A DNA stretch of 64,000 nucleotides from NCBI GenBank assembly GCA_910573755.1, contig CAJTBO010000002.1:186001-250000 (forward strand), read 5' to 3'. Positions within the stretch are counted from its first letter, which is position 1, and each line of letters begins with the position of its first letter. Origin of the DNA: Lachnospiraceae bacterium (GTDB lineage: Bacteria; Bacillota; Clostridia; Lachnospirales; Lachnospiraceae). The notes under the pieces were generated by a model, which was not told the origin of the DNA, searched no databases, and saw only the letters and a list, made by a program, of their open reading frames with translations. A program made the position numbers and the translations under genes. Below, piece by piece: positions 18,014 through 30,429 of this stretch.

Positions 18014-18719
18014 ATGGGAAATATATATGATGGAGCATTCAGAACAATATTAAACGACTAGAGGCAACTGATCATTCCAATGATCAATGAAATTTTGGGG
18101 AAGAGCTACACGGGAAAAGAAAAAATTGAATTTCGCCCTAATGAGCATTTTTTAGACCAGCAGGATGACGCAAATCGGGAAAGAATAACAGACACTAACT
18201 TTACAATATGGGAAAGGAAAAAGAAGAAATATCATCTGGGGTGCGAGAGCAGTCTGCCGGATGGCCGGATGACGATCCGTTTGTTTGAGTATGATGCATA
18301 ATCGCATTGGATGAGGGGAAGTGACTGGTGAAACATTGATGGTGACATTTCCGAACACGGCAGTATTGTACCTGCGAAGCTATAGGAAGATGCCGGATAA
18401 AATGAAATATGTAATAAAAACACCGGGCGGTACGGTGGAATATGATATCCCGATTATGAAGATGCAGGAATATTCTCTGGACGATATTTTTGCAAAGGGT
18501 TTATTGATGCTGATTCCCTTTTATATTTTTTCACATGAGAAGCAGTTTATGGTGTATAATAGTAATGAACAGAAACTGGAAGAGCTGAAAGCAGAATATC
18601 AAGGGAGTGAGGAGACAAGACAGCAGGGATTGTATGCTAATTGCAATAGCCGGCGAGTGGTTTACCTCATATGGCAAGGGGATAAATTCAGGCTATTTTG
18701 GAAAGGAAGAAAACCATAG
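18014..18719 (+). pseudogene. Broken Rpn-associated hypothetical protein (DEG..RITD..F family)
   Basis: The frame opens with MGNIYDGAFRTILND, meets TAG at 18059-18061, continues in the same frame (MINEILGKSY ... HFLDQQDDANRERITDTNF ... ECESSLPDGR-like, RMTIRLFEYDA) to a TAA near 18299, and resumes in another frame at about 18318 (GETLMVTFPNTAVLYLRSY ... IFSHEKQFMVYNSNEQKLEELKAEYQ). Together this matches a Lachnospiraceae family I recognise as nuclease-transposase-related hypothetical proteins of about 300 residues. The natural continuation after LEELKAEY is missing; the last codons to 18719 look foreign. At least one nonsense change, one frameshift and a 3' deletion have inactivated it. Confidence 0.7.
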
Positions 18720-18861
18720 AATTGCAAAGAGACTGAAAGAAGTGTTTTCTGAATGGATTGATAACGGGTACAATGATTTTGAGGATGAGAACACGGTTAT
18801 TTTATGTGTGGAATTGACGGACGGGCTGCTGCTTTCACATGGGACAGGGTATGAGTTTTAG
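18634..18861 (+). CDS. Unrecognised 75-residue protein, probably a C-terminal fragment
   Basis: Frame from ATG 18634 reading [20 protein letters not shown], then [20 protein letters not shown] and ending [18 protein letters not shown] do not recognise the family. It overlaps the tail of the broken gene before it in another frame, and no ribosome binding site is visible, so it is more likely the end of a protein whose 5' part was deleted at the junction near 18600. It has no membrane segment or catalytic motif. Confidence 0.4.
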   Translation: MLIAIAGEWFTSYGKGINSGYFGKEENHRIAKRLKEVFSEWIDNGYNDFEDENTVILCVELTDGLLLSHGTGYEF

Positions 18862-18887
18862 GCTTTCAATTTCCGGAGGGCTTTTAT

Positions 18888-19394
18888 ATGAAATTTCAAA
18901 GAACAGATGGTAAGGATAGAGATTTTATAGAGAACTGCAGGCTTCTTGATATGGATCTGGACAGACGTGTCGGGAAAAAGATAGAAAGAAACAAATACAA
19001 AAAATATAACCGGTTGGATGAGATTCAGGAAGCGATCGTTGTGTATGAAGAGAACCGGGTGATTGGCGGCGGGGCCATCAGAAGATATGATGATGAAACG
19101 ATAGAATTGAAGCGGGTGTTTGTACATACGGAATATCAAGGACGGGGCATAGGGAGCAGGCTTGTTTCCCTGTTGATGGAATGGGCCATAGAACTGGGAT
19201 ATAAGAAAATGGTTCTTGAAACCGGGGAGTTATTGGCTGAATCCTGTGCCGTATATAAAAAGCTGGGTTTTCAGGTGATCCCGAATTATGGTCCGTATGA
19301 GGATATGCCGGAATCATTGTGTATGGCAAAGGATTTGAAAAGCGGGGGCGGGCAGATGCGGGATAAAGATTTTCAGGAGGGAACAGATGGATAA
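18888..19394 (+). CDS. GNAT family N-acetyltransferase
   Basis: A 168-residue acetyltransferase. The acetyl-CoA loop motif A is clear ([24 protein letters not shown], with QGRGIGSRL as the R/QxxGxG/A signature near residues 83-92), followed by the YKKLGF segment ([18 protein letters not shown]) typical of small-molecule GNATs. GGAGGG precedes the ATG. The stop overlaps the start of the MBL-fold gene by 8 bases, so the two are co-translated. Substrate is unknown; C-terminal residues [12 protein letters not shown] look like a tail beyond the fold. Confidence 0.88.
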   Translation: MKFQRTDGKDRDFIENCRLLDMDLDRRVGKKIERNKYKKYNRLDEIQEAIVVYEENRVIGGGAIRRYDDETIELKRVFVHTEYQGRGIGSRLVSLLMEWAIELGYKKMVLETGELLAESCAVYKKLGFQVIPNYGPYEDMPESLCMAKDLKSGGGQMRDKDFQEGTDG

Positions 19395-20148
19395 ATGGTT
19401 TACTGTTGACAGGATAGATGAGGATACTTATATCATCAGCGAATACCGGCATTGGGAGGAAACACATTGTTATCTGCTGAATGGTTCCGGGCGGAGTCTG
19501 CTGATCGATACGGGGCTTGGGATCTGTAATATTTATGATGAGGTGGTGAAGCTGACAGACCAGCCGGTTACGGCTGTTGCCACGCATATCCATTGGGATC
19601 ATATCGGAGGGCATCAATATTTTCCGGATTTCTATGCCCATGAAGAGGAACTGGAGTGGCTGTCGGGCGGGTTCGCTTTGTCTATGGAAACGGTCAGGGG
19701 CATGGTAGTTGACCGCTGTGAACTGCCGGAGGGTTATGATGTGGGCAGCTATGAGATGTTTCAGGGGAGGCCGTCCGTGGTTCTGCATGGCGGGGAAGAG
19801 ATTGACATTGGCGGGAGGATAATAAAAGTGCTTCATACGCCGGGACATTCACCGGGGCATATGTGTTTTTGGGAACCGGGGCGGGGATATCTTTTTACAG
19901 GGGATCTGATCTACAAGGATACCCTGTTCGCGTATTATCCATCTACAGATCCGGAAGCTTATCTTTCTTCACTGGAAAAGATGGCGAGTCTTCCTGTGGA
20001 AAGGGTGTTCCCGGCGCACCATTCCCTGGATATCCAGCCGGAGATCATCGGCCGTATGAGGGATGCTTTTCAGGGATTGAAGGAGGGCGGGAAACTGCAT
20101 CATGGGAGCGGGACTTTTGATTACGGAGACTGGGCGGTCTGGCTGTGA
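19387..20148 (+). CDS. MBL-fold metallo-hydrolase
   Basis: A 253-residue metallo-beta-lactamase-fold hydrolase. The metal-binding motif is [11 protein letters not shown] (HxHxDH, near residues 72-82), a later His in [12 protein letters not shown] and an Asp in [10 protein letters not shown] complete a two-metal site, with a final AHHSLD His. AGGAGGG lies ahead of the ATG at 19387, inside the acetyltransferase gene. The family includes glyoxalase II, lactonases and quinolone-signal-type hydrolases; I cannot tell which substrate is used. Co-translation with the GNAT suggests a shared detoxification or modification role, as inference. Confidence 0.9.
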   Translation: MDKWFTVDRIDEDTYIISEYRHWEETHCYLLNGSGRSLLIDTGLGICNIYDEVVKLTDQPVTAVATHIHWDHIGGHQYFPDFYAHEEELEWLSGGFALSMETVRGMVVDRCELPEGYDVGSYEMFQGRPSVVLHGGEEIDIGGRIIKVLHTPGHSPGHMCFWEPGRGYLFTGDLIYKDTLFAYYPSTDPEAYLSSLEKMASLPVERVFPAHHSLDIQPEIIGRMRDAFQGLKEGGKLHHGSGTFDYGDWAVWL

Positions 20149-20177
20149 TGAGGATGTTTATGAGGGATGAAGGCAGG

Positions 20178-20396
20178 ATGGAAACAGAAGATATTATTCT
20201 TTGAAAGACAAAATATGAGGATTGGAGATCAATATACCGGAATGTCTGGTCAGGGCAGGAAACAGCAGAATATATGGTATGGAAAGTGACGGCTGATGAG
20301 GATAGGGTCAGGGAGAGAATACAGAGGACGATTGCATGGCAGGAAACCTATGATGCATGGCTGGTCTATGAGAGGGGCAGCAGTGTCGTGCTATAA
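20178..20396 (+). pseudogene. Truncated GNAT acetyltransferase with early stop
   Basis: Reading from ATG 20178 gives METEDIIL, a TGA at 20202-20204, then in the same frame KTKYEDWRSIYRNVWSGQET followed by AEYMVWKVTADEDRVRERIQ and RTIAWQETYDAWLVYERGSS, ending at TAA 20394-20396. This is the N-terminal third of a familiar Firmicute GNAT type in which YEDWR..YRNVWS.PETAKYMLW and RTI.FQ..H.AYLVYEK are conserved. The acetyl-CoA binding part is absent, so it is a decayed, 3'-truncated copy. It follows the GNAT/MBL pair on the same strand. Confidence 0.65.
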
Positions 20397-23973
<3,577 letters not shown>

Positions 23974-23996
23974 AATGAAGAAGTTTATTTTTGGCA

Positions 23997-24034
23997 AAAG
24001 CAAACGCTGGTCTTTCCTGACCAGCGTTTGCTTT
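23997..24034. terminator. Strong hairpin between convergent glycosidase genes
   Basis: Perfect 16-bp stem (AAAGCAAACGCTGGTC at 23997-24012 and its inverse at 24019-24034) with a 6-base loop. It lies between the GH35 and GH30 stops and can serve both directions. Confidence 0.85.
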
Positions 24035-24094
24035 GGAACTAAGTTTTAATAGAAATATAAAAGTGCTATAGACTTTTGTTAAGAAGATTATCTC

Positions 24095-25984
24095 TTAATT
24101 GACTTCTTCGAATTTCCACTGTTGATTGTCATATTCATGAAAATCATACTGATCGATGTTATTGCCATTGACAATATCACCATTTTTGATTCCTAAAGCT
24201 TTATTACTGTTTTTGTTAATAATGCTAAAGCAGCCATTACCTAAGTCAGTAATTTTCCATAATTGATTGTTGTCACCGTTAGGCTGCCATAATTTTGTAG
24301 ACACACTATTTTCCTTTGAGGCTCCCGGAACATCAAGCATTTTTGCAGCATTTACATTTGCAATGTAATATTCACCAGTATCATTCACTATGAATATCCA
24401 GTTTTGACTTGTGCTGCTATTTCTATCATTGATGACAATATCCGCACTATTATCAGGTGAAGAATCGCGCACATCTATAACTTTATTGTTGTCACAATTG
24501 TTTACAATCTTGTATACTTTATTTCGATCAAAGACAGGTGTCTTGTTTGAGGTTACATTATCAATAACATAAGTTGTAATAGATTTCGGAGCGGCGTTAA
24601 TCTGCAATGTCTTATCCTGAATACTGATTGCACTTAATTGTGCAAGATTCTCGGTAGATGAAGTTCTGTATGCACTTGCACTTCCGCCGACAGTTGCGAA
24701 TTTAGATAAATCAATAGTATAGTTATTTTGTGATGTTTTGTCATTTATTACAACTATAGTCAGTTTGTTTGTATTTTTATTTAATGCAACAAGCATGTCA
24801 GAACTGTCAGCACCTATTATGGTAGAATCCGGCCTGATAAATTTGGAGAAGTTCGCCATACCATAATATTGCTTTGTAATTGCGTAATCTTCTTCTCCTT
24901 CGAAATTAGCATGTATAAAGCCCCAGTTATTTACATCAAATTCTTCTTCGACAGCTTGCCAGTATACCCATGTTTCCACCTGCGTATCGTGAACATCATT
25001 ACGGATTTTGCGGGCTAATTCTAAAGAACTTTCGATAGCGTTGTGATCATGCTCACCGACACCGACGCCATATTCAGATATGGACAGGCGTTTATTGTTG
25101 CATAATGCTATGGTATTCAGATATAAGCGCTCAGAACCATAATATGAATGGGAATTGATTTTGTCAATACTGGATTTAGCACCATTATCATATGAATTCC
25201 AAGAGGATATAGTTGCATCATATTCAAACCCTTCCGGTCCGGCAATAGTAACATTGGATAATCCCTTTTTATCGAAGGTATCACTTAATACTTTAAATAA
25301 ATCATTCTGTTCATTATGCTCATAATGGCATCCTTCCTGTCGATTGTTGACCTCCCACCAAGGTCCATTGGGTTCATTAATTGGAGATATTGAGTCAAAG
25401 GTGATGCCATAAGTGTTTTTAAATAATAAATATACTTCCGCTAAATAATCTGCGTAGTCATCATAGTATTCAGGTTTTAAATTGCTGGTGCCATTAACAT
25501 TTCCGCCGGCACAACCGCTATAGGTCATCCAGTAAGGTGGAGTTTTAGAAAAACCTTCGACAATATTGACACCGCGGGACATTGCTTCGTTCAATATATA
25601 GCGTTGCGTTTCATCTGCATCATAATCCCATACACCGGGTGAAGGTTGATAACCTTCAAGGCATGCACCATTTCGCATGTGAGTGTGTGTTGGATCATCG
25701 CCACCACCAATATTGTATCTTGCAACGGTAAGACCTAATCCAGTATTTTGATCATATAAAAGATCTAATATTTCATCTTGCTTTGTTTTATTCTGCCAGC
25801 CACCGATAGCGTTTCCCCACCAAGAAAGAGATGTTCCCCATCCTTTAAAAGTCTGGAATTCGCATTCCGGACTGACAGTTACAGTATTTTGCGCTGAAAC
25901 GCTAATAGGTATTGATGAAATTAGTAAAATGGCTATTAGCATAGATGTTACTAATTTTTTTGCATGATTTTTTGATTTATGCAT
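24095..25984 (-). CDS. Secreted GH30 endo-galactanase-like enzyme with ricin-type lectin domain
   Basis: A 629-residue exported glycosidase. Residues 1-30 form a signal peptide (basic MHKSKNHAKK, hydrophobic LVTSMLIAILLISSIPISV, SAQ cleavage). The GH30 barrel has FKGWGTSLSWWG, the acid/base Glu in SISPINEPNGPW (near 218) and the nucleophile Glu in RLSISEYGVG (near 309). It resembles endo-beta-1,6-galactanases of GH30. A beta-sandwich follows, then a C-terminal ricin-B-type lectin domain (about 490-629) with the QNWIF, QLWKI and QQWKF repeats. The start at 25984 has AAGGAG ahead; an upstream in-frame Met would disrupt the signal peptide. It probably cuts galactan outside the cell for the divergent importer. 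Confidence 0.88.
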   Translation of the reverse strand: MHKSKNHAKKLVTSMLIAILLISSIPISVSAQNTVTVSPECEFQTFKGWGTSLSWWGNAIGGWQNKTKQDEILDLLYDQNTGLGLTVARYNIGGGDDPTHTHMRNGACLEGYQPSPGVWDYDADETQRYILNEAMSRGVNIVEGFSKTPPYWMTYSGCAGGNVNGTSNLKPEYYDDYADYLAEVYLLFKNTYGITFDSISPINEPNGPWWEVNNRQEGCHYEHNEQNDLFKVLSDTFDKKGLSNVTIAGPEGFEYDATISSWNSYDNGAKSSIDKINSHSYYGSERLYLNTIALCNNKRLSISEYGVGVGEHDHNAIESSLELARKIRNDVHDTQVETWVYWQAVEEEFDVNNWGFIHANFEGEEDYAITKQYYGMANFSKFIRPDSTIIGADSSDMLVALNKNTNKLTIVVINDKTSQNNYTIDLSKFATVGGSASAYRTSSTENLAQLSAISIQDKTLQINAAPKSITTYVIDNVTSNKTPVFDRNKVYKIVNNCDNNKVIDVRDSSPDNSADIVINDRNSSTSQNWIFIVNDTGEYYIANVNAAKMLDVPGASKENSVSTKLWQPNGDNNQLWKITDLGNGCFSIINKNSNKALGIKNGDIVNGNNIDQYDFHEYDNQQWKFEEVN

Positions 25985-26024
25985 AGATTTTCTCCTTTCT
26001 AGGTGGTATTGACAATAAAAATTG

Positions 26025-26053
26025 TTGACAGATAATGTGATACATGTTATAGT
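26025..26053 (+). promoter_or_regulatory. Promoter of the sugar importer operon
   Basis: TTGACA at 26025-26030, 17-base spacer, TATAGT at 26048-26053. It reads toward the solute-binding protein gene. Confidence 0.75.
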
Positions 26054-26060
26054 TATTACT

Positions 26061-26074
26061 GGAAAACGTTTACA
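26061..26074. promoter_or_regulatory. LacI/CcpA-type operator
   Basis: GGAAAACGTTTACA matches 13 of 14 positions of the cre consensus TGWAANCGNTNWCA. It starts 8 bases after the -10 box, about at +1, a typical repression site. It may be bound by the LacI-family protein of this operon, by CcpA, or both. Confidence 0.7.
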
Positions 26075-26114
26075 AAACTTAGACAAATTATACAATTTAA
26101 ATGGAGGGATGTCA

Positions 26115-27491
26115 ATGATGCAACGAAAAAAAATGAAAAAGTTTCTCGGATTAACGGTTGCGCTAACAGTAATGTCGTCAGTTTTGACAGGATGCGGATC
26201 ATCTACAGGTCAGGAGGAACCTGCAACACCGGCACAGGATGCAGATGATACTGCAGGTTCAGAAAACAATGGAAATGATGCGGCTGCCACGGCGGACGGT
26301 GAGAAAGCGGAACTAAGATTCTTATTATGGGGAAACCAGAAAGAAATTGAGTACAGGGAAAAATGGACAGATCAGTTTAATGCGTCGAATGATAGGATCC
26401 ATGTTACTCTGGAAGCAATTCCGGAGGGATTTCATGATAAACTGACATTGGAAATATCATCTGACACGCTGGCTGACATGGTAATGATCGCTGGTGACTT
26501 TGGTGGTGAGTATTTTAAAGAAGGTTTGTTTACTCCTTTAGATTCCTATATTGAGGCGGACGGATTGCAGGATGTGTGGGTGGATGGAGTTATGGATGGA
26601 CTATCTTATAATGGCAGCGTTTATGCGGCACCCACATCATTCAATGCGGCATTTATTTTCTATAACAAAACAATGTTTGAAGAAAATAATGTGCCCCTTC
26701 CGACAAATGATTGGACAGAGGAAGAATTTGTCGCTGCAGCGAAGGCCTTAACAAAAGGTGAGGGAGAAGACAAAGTATGGGGGATAGACCTTTCCTCATG
26801 GTGGTCCTACGAACTTGCGAGAAATCTGTATGACGGATACAAAGCATGGGATTGGGAAAGCGGAACAATGACAGCAGATACACAAGGATACAGGGACGGT
26901 CTTGAGTTTTTGACAAATTTGTATCAGGTGGATCAGGTTTCGCCGACTCCGACAATGGCTGCTGATATTGGCGGAACATTTGAAACAGGTAAATTTGCTA
27001 TGACAGTTGGCGCAGCTTGGGATATGGAAAGTTTTAATTCGGCAATCGGTGACAGCTTTGAGTGGGACATCGTTACATTTCCTTCAAACCCGACATACGG
27101 GCAGTGGAGATCGCCTTTATGGACAACGGCAATTGGTATTTCAGAGAAAACACCTTATAAAGATGAAGCGTGGGAATACATAAAGTATATGGCTGCAAGC
27201 GAAGAAGTGCAGGGTGAGATGGAAAATATTGGACTGCCTACTATGAAGTCCATCTGTGAAGACGAATCATTCATGACTTCCATACCGGACGGCTGGAAAC
27301 CGTTTAATAAACAGGTATACTTTGATGCGTTGGATTACTCTGTGGATGGTGTGGTATTGAATGAAATTAAGGATGAGATCATAAAAGTGGAATGCGAGTT
27401 GTTATTTGCAGGAGAACAGGATCTCGATACAACATTGGAAAATATACAAACTAAGGGACAATTAAAGTTAGATAGAATGAAAGAAGAGTAA
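26115..27491 (+). CDS. Sugar ABC transporter solute-binding lipoprotein
   Basis: A 458-residue extracellular lipoprotein of the family 1 solute-binding proteins. The lipobox LTGC gives the lipidated Cys near residue 22, followed by a Gly/Ser/Asp-rich linker. The mature part starts with KAELRFLLWGNQKEIEYREK and has the usual SSWWSYELARNLYDGY and ETGKFAMTVGAAWDM segments. GGAGGG precedes a cluster of Met codons (26109, 26115, 26118); 26115 gives good spacing. It should bind galacto- or arabino-oligosaccharides released by the GH30 enzyme. It is separated from the permease genes by a strong hairpin, which would favour higher levels of the binding protein. Confidence 0.93.
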   Translation: MMQRKKMKKFLGLTVALTVMSSVLTGCGSSTGQEEPATPAQDADDTAGSENNGNDAAATADGEKAELRFLLWGNQKEIEYREKWTDQFNASNDRIHVTLEAIPEGFHDKLTLEISSDTLADMVMIAGDFGGEYFKEGLFTPLDSYIEADGLQDVWVDGVMDGLSYNGSVYAAPTSFNAAFIFYNKTMFEENNVPLPTNDWTEEEFVAAAKALTKGEGEDKVWGIDLSSWWSYELARNLYDGYKAWDWESGTMTADTQGYRDGLEFLTNLYQVDQVSPTPTMAADIGGTFETGKFAMTVGAAWDMESFNSAIGDSFEWDIVTFPSNPTYGQWRSPLWTTAIGISEKTPYKDEAWEYIKYMAASEEVQGEMENIGLPTMKSICEDESFMTSIPDGWKPFNKQVYFDALDYSVDGVVLNEIKDEIIKVECELLFAGEQDLDTTLENIQTKGQLKLDRMKEE

Positions 27492-27505
27492 AGAAAAGTT
27501 TTGAA

Positions 27506-27540
27506 ATTCCTGTACTCTGTTAAAGAGTACAGGAATTTTT
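27506..27540 (+). terminator. Intra-operon hairpin after the binding-protein gene
   Basis: Perfect 13-bp arms (ATTCCTGTACTCT at 27506-27518, inverse at 27524-27536), 5-base loop and a T-run to 27540. Probably a partial terminator or RNA-stabilising stem. Confidence 0.85.
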
Positions 27541-27581
27541 GGAGAGATCACAGATATTTTATTTTGCAGGAAAGGAAAAAC

Positions 27582-28460
27582 ATGAAGCAGAGGAAAAAGC
27601 AGACAAAGTATTTTTATATGTTTATTTCGCCATGGCTGGTGGGATTCTTTTTGCTGACATTTATACCGTTGGCATATTCCATATATTTGTCATTTACACA
27701 GTATAACGGGCTTTCGGCACCGTCGTTTATCGGCATCAGAAATTATACGGATATTTTATTTTACGATGATCTGTTTCGAAAAAGCCTTATCAATTCTTTT
27801 GTGTACGCAATCATAGCAGTGCCGTCAAGCCTTGTGTTGGCTTTGCTGATAGCATTTTTGCTGTCAAAAGAATCTAAGACCAGCAATTTTTTTCAGATTG
27901 TTTTCTTCTTTCCTTCTATAGCGGCGGGAGCGGCGGTTTATACGGTGATAAAGCTTTTGCTGCGGGGCGAAGGGGGATTGATCAATTATCTCCTGTCAAT
28001 TTTCGGGATAAAAGGACCAAATTGGCTGACAGATTCAAAGTGGGCGATGATAGCGCTTGCCATAGCAAATCTTATATTTTGCGGTCAGCAGATGCTGATT
28101 TTTCTGGCGGGCATTAAACAGATTCCGGCTTCCTATTATGAAGCAGCAAAAATCGATGGGGCGGGAAGTGCGAAGTGCTTTTTCAAAATAACGCTTCCTC
28201 TGATTTCAAATGTCTTTGTGTTTAATCTGGTCATGGGAATTATCAATGCTTTCCAGATATTTGTGCAGCCGCTGATTATGACTGGCGGCGGCCCGTTCAA
28301 AAAGACATATATGTATGGAATGTATATTTATGACAGCGGTTTCAGCTTTGGCAGATTTGGATATGCTGCCTCCCTTGCGTGGATTATGTATTTGATTATT
28401 CTGTTTATCAGTATGGTTGTGCTGAAATCTTTACAGAAGCTTATGAATTATGAAGATTAG
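27582..28460 (+). CDS. Sugar ABC transporter permease, MalF-like
   Basis: A 292-residue inner-membrane permease with six predicted membrane segments (the first is YMFISPWLVGFFLLTFIPLAY) and the EAA loop ASYYEAAKIDGAGSAKCFFKI near residues 180-200. It pairs with the next gene to form the channel. The ATG at 27582 has AGGAAAGG ahead; a TTG at 27501 lies in the upstream hairpin and would add hydrophilic, non-family residues. No ATP-binding subunit is encoded in the locus; such importers in Firmicutes usually share an MsmX-like ATPase encoded elsewhere. Confidence 0.93.
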   Translation: MKQRKKQTKYFYMFISPWLVGFFLLTFIPLAYSIYLSFTQYNGLSAPSFIGIRNYTDILFYDDLFRKSLINSFVYAIIAVPSSLVLALLIAFLLSKESKTSNFFQIVFFFPSIAAGAAVYTVIKLLLRGEGGLINYLLSIFGIKGPNWLTDSKWAMIALAIANLIFCGQQMLIFLAGIKQIPASYYEAAKIDGAGSAKCFFKITLPLISNVFVFNLVMGIINAFQIFVQPLIMTGGGPFKKTYMYGMYIYDSGFSFGRFGYAASLAWIMYLIILFISMVVLKSLQKLMNYED

Positions 28461-28474
28461 AGGGAGAGGAGTTT

Positions 28475-29317
28475 ATGTTTAAAAAGAGCAGGTTTGCGGT
28501 CTGGGTTATTATATGTGCGATATTGGGGTTTGTATTTATATTGCCGTTTTTCTGGATGATTTCAACATCTCTAATGGGAACGGAGCAAATTGTAAGATAT
28601 CCTCCGGAATTTATTCCGGAACCGGCGACATTGCGTTCTTTTCGATATATTTTCGAAAGTACGGATTTTCTTATATATTTTAAAAATAGCTGTATCATTA
28701 CGACATTAAATATTCTGGGGACATTGGTGAGCACTACATTGGTGGCCTACGGGTTTGCAAAATATGATGCACCTTTGAAAAAATTGTGGTTTACTATTTT
28801 GATGTCCACTATGATGATTCCGTATTTTGTTACAATAATACCTTTATATAACATATATGTAAAATTAAAACTTGTCAATACGATTGTGCCGTTGGTTTTA
28901 CCTAATATGTTGGCTGGAAGTGGATTCAGTATTTTTTTGCTCCATCAGTTCTTTAAAACTTTTCCGAGGGAAATTGAGGAATCTGCCAGAATAGACGGAT
29001 GCAGTGAACTGAAGATTTTATTTAAAATTGTATTGCCTAATTGTACGGCTGTTCTGTTTGTGGTTGCAATATTTATGTTTGTATGGACATGGAACGATTA
29101 TTTTGGGCCTGCTATATTTTTGAATGATCAGAAAAAGTATACATTATCTGTAGGGCTGGTATTTTTAAGCAAATCCATCAATGGTTACAAAGATGCGCTT
29201 GATCAGGGACCGGTTATGGCAATGTCATTGTTGACGGTCTTGCCAATTATGATATTATATAGTTGTTTTCAGAAATATTTTATAAAAGGCATTGTAGACA
29301 GTGGATTAAAAGGATAG
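28475..29317 (+). CDS. Sugar ABC transporter permease, MalG-like
   Basis: A 280-residue partner permease with six hydrophobic segments, starting with AVWVIICAILGFVFILPFFW, the EAA loop EIEESARIDGCSELKILFKI near residues 170-190 and the typical end QKYFIKGIVDSGLKG. It starts 14 bases after the first permease behind GGGAGAGGAG. The LacI-family gene follows within 12 bases. Confidence 0.94.
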   Translation: MFKKSRFAVWVIICAILGFVFILPFFWMISTSLMGTEQIVRYPPEFIPEPATLRSFRYIFESTDFLIYFKNSCIITTLNILGTLVSTTLVAYGFAKYDAPLKKLWFTILMSTMMIPYFVTIIPLYNIYVKLKLVNTIVPLVLPNMLAGSGFSIFLLHQFFKTFPREIEESARIDGCSELKILFKIVLPNCTAVLFVVAIFMFVWTWNDYFGPAIFLNDQKKYTLSVGLVFLSKSINGYKDALDQGPVMAMSLLTVLPIMILYSCFQKYFIKGIVDSGLKG

Positions 29318-29328
29318 GAGACTCAGAA

Positions 29329-30381
29329 TTGTCGAATTCACATGAAAGAGATTCTGAAAAAGTTTTGATGAGTGAAAAGATAACTATTGTTGAAATAGCA
29401 AAGTTGGCGAATGTTTCAACAGCTACAGTTTCCAGAATAATTAACAATACTGGAAAAGTAAACAGTGAAAAAAAGAAAAAAGTATTAGAGCTGATTGAAA
29501 AATATAATTATAAGCCTAATATGATTGCTAAAGCGCTTCAATCAAGCAAGTCCAGTACAGTGGGATTTGTTGTGCCACATATTAACAGCCCGTTCTATGC
29601 TCAGATTTTTTACGAGACAGAACTTATCGCGAGAGAAGAAGGGTATACTCTGATCTTATGCAATTCGGATTCAGATAAACAGCATGAGAGCAGTATTTTA
29701 AATACGCTTATTTCGACCAATGTCAGAGCGATTGTTTTCATGGGTGGGCGTCTTGACGATATGGAAAGTGCTAAAAAGTATATGCGGGAGCTGGAGGCTA
29801 TTCATGAGGAAATACCGGTTATTGCGGGAGTTAATGTTCCGGGGTTAGAGTGCATACAGATATTTCAGGAACAGGAAGACAGTACGAAAAAACTGCTGGA
29901 ACATTTATCCGGCATGGGATATAGAGATGTTGCGTTGCTGGGCGGATATTTTAATATCAGGACGACTGAAAAACGTCGGGAAGAGATATTGGAGAATGCT
30001 GATAATTATGGAATAAAGATCCGCAGAGAGATCATTGACAGCGATTATTCTGTAGAGGGCGGCAATATTGCAATGCAGGAAATGCTGAAGTGTGATAAAC
30101 TGCCGCAGGCGATTATATGCATCAATGATTTAGTGGCCATTGGTGTGTTGAGCGAAGCGAATAAAAACAATTTGAAAGTTCCTGGGGATATCGCAATTGT
30201 GGGATACGATAATCTGGATATATCAAAATTTGTTTATCCGGGAATTACGACGATAGCAAGCAATTACAAGGCATATGCGAGAGCAATAGTTGATACGATA
30301 AAGAATATAGAGCATACTGATTTGAGTGCAAGAATAGCGATACCGACAGAGTTGATTATAAGAGGGACTACAAGAGTATAA
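29329..30381 (+). CDS. LacI-family transcriptional regulator
   Basis: A 350-residue repressor-type regulator. The DNA-binding part is TIVEIAKLANVSTATVSRII followed by the hinge YKPNMIAKALQSSKS; the ligand-binding domain starts VGFVVPHINSPFYAQIF and ends DNLDISKFVYPGITTI. I prefer a TTG start at 29329 because AGGAG lies 8 bases ahead; the ATG at 29368 has little ribosome-binding sequence, and would remove 13 residues before MSEKITIVEI. As part of the importer operon it probably represses it through the operator at 26061-26074 and responds to a galactose- or arabinose-derived ligand. Confidence 0.93.
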   Translation: MSNSHERDSEKVLMSEKITIVEIAKLANVSTATVSRIINNTGKVNSEKKKKVLELIEKYNYKPNMIAKALQSSKSSTVGFVVPHINSPFYAQIFYETELIAREEGYTLILCNSDSDKQHESSILNTLISTNVRAIVFMGGRLDDMESAKKYMRELEAIHEEIPVIAGVNVPGLECIQIFQEQEDSTKKLLEHLSGMGYRDVALLGGYFNIRTTEKRREEILENADNYGIKIRREIIDSDYSVEGGNIAMQEMLKCDKLPQAIICINDLVAIGVLSEANKNNLKVPGDIAIVGYDNLDISKFVYPGITTIASNYKAYARAIVDTIKNIEHTDLSARIAIPTELIIRGTTRV

Positions 30382-30429
30382 AACGAAAATAGTGTGAAAT
30401 GAAAATGTGCGTAGAAATGGAGAATAAGT

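Noticed and set aside
26022-26114. Longer start for the solute-binding protein
   Set aside because: It would overlap the promoter and operator and put extra residues before the lipoprotein signal.
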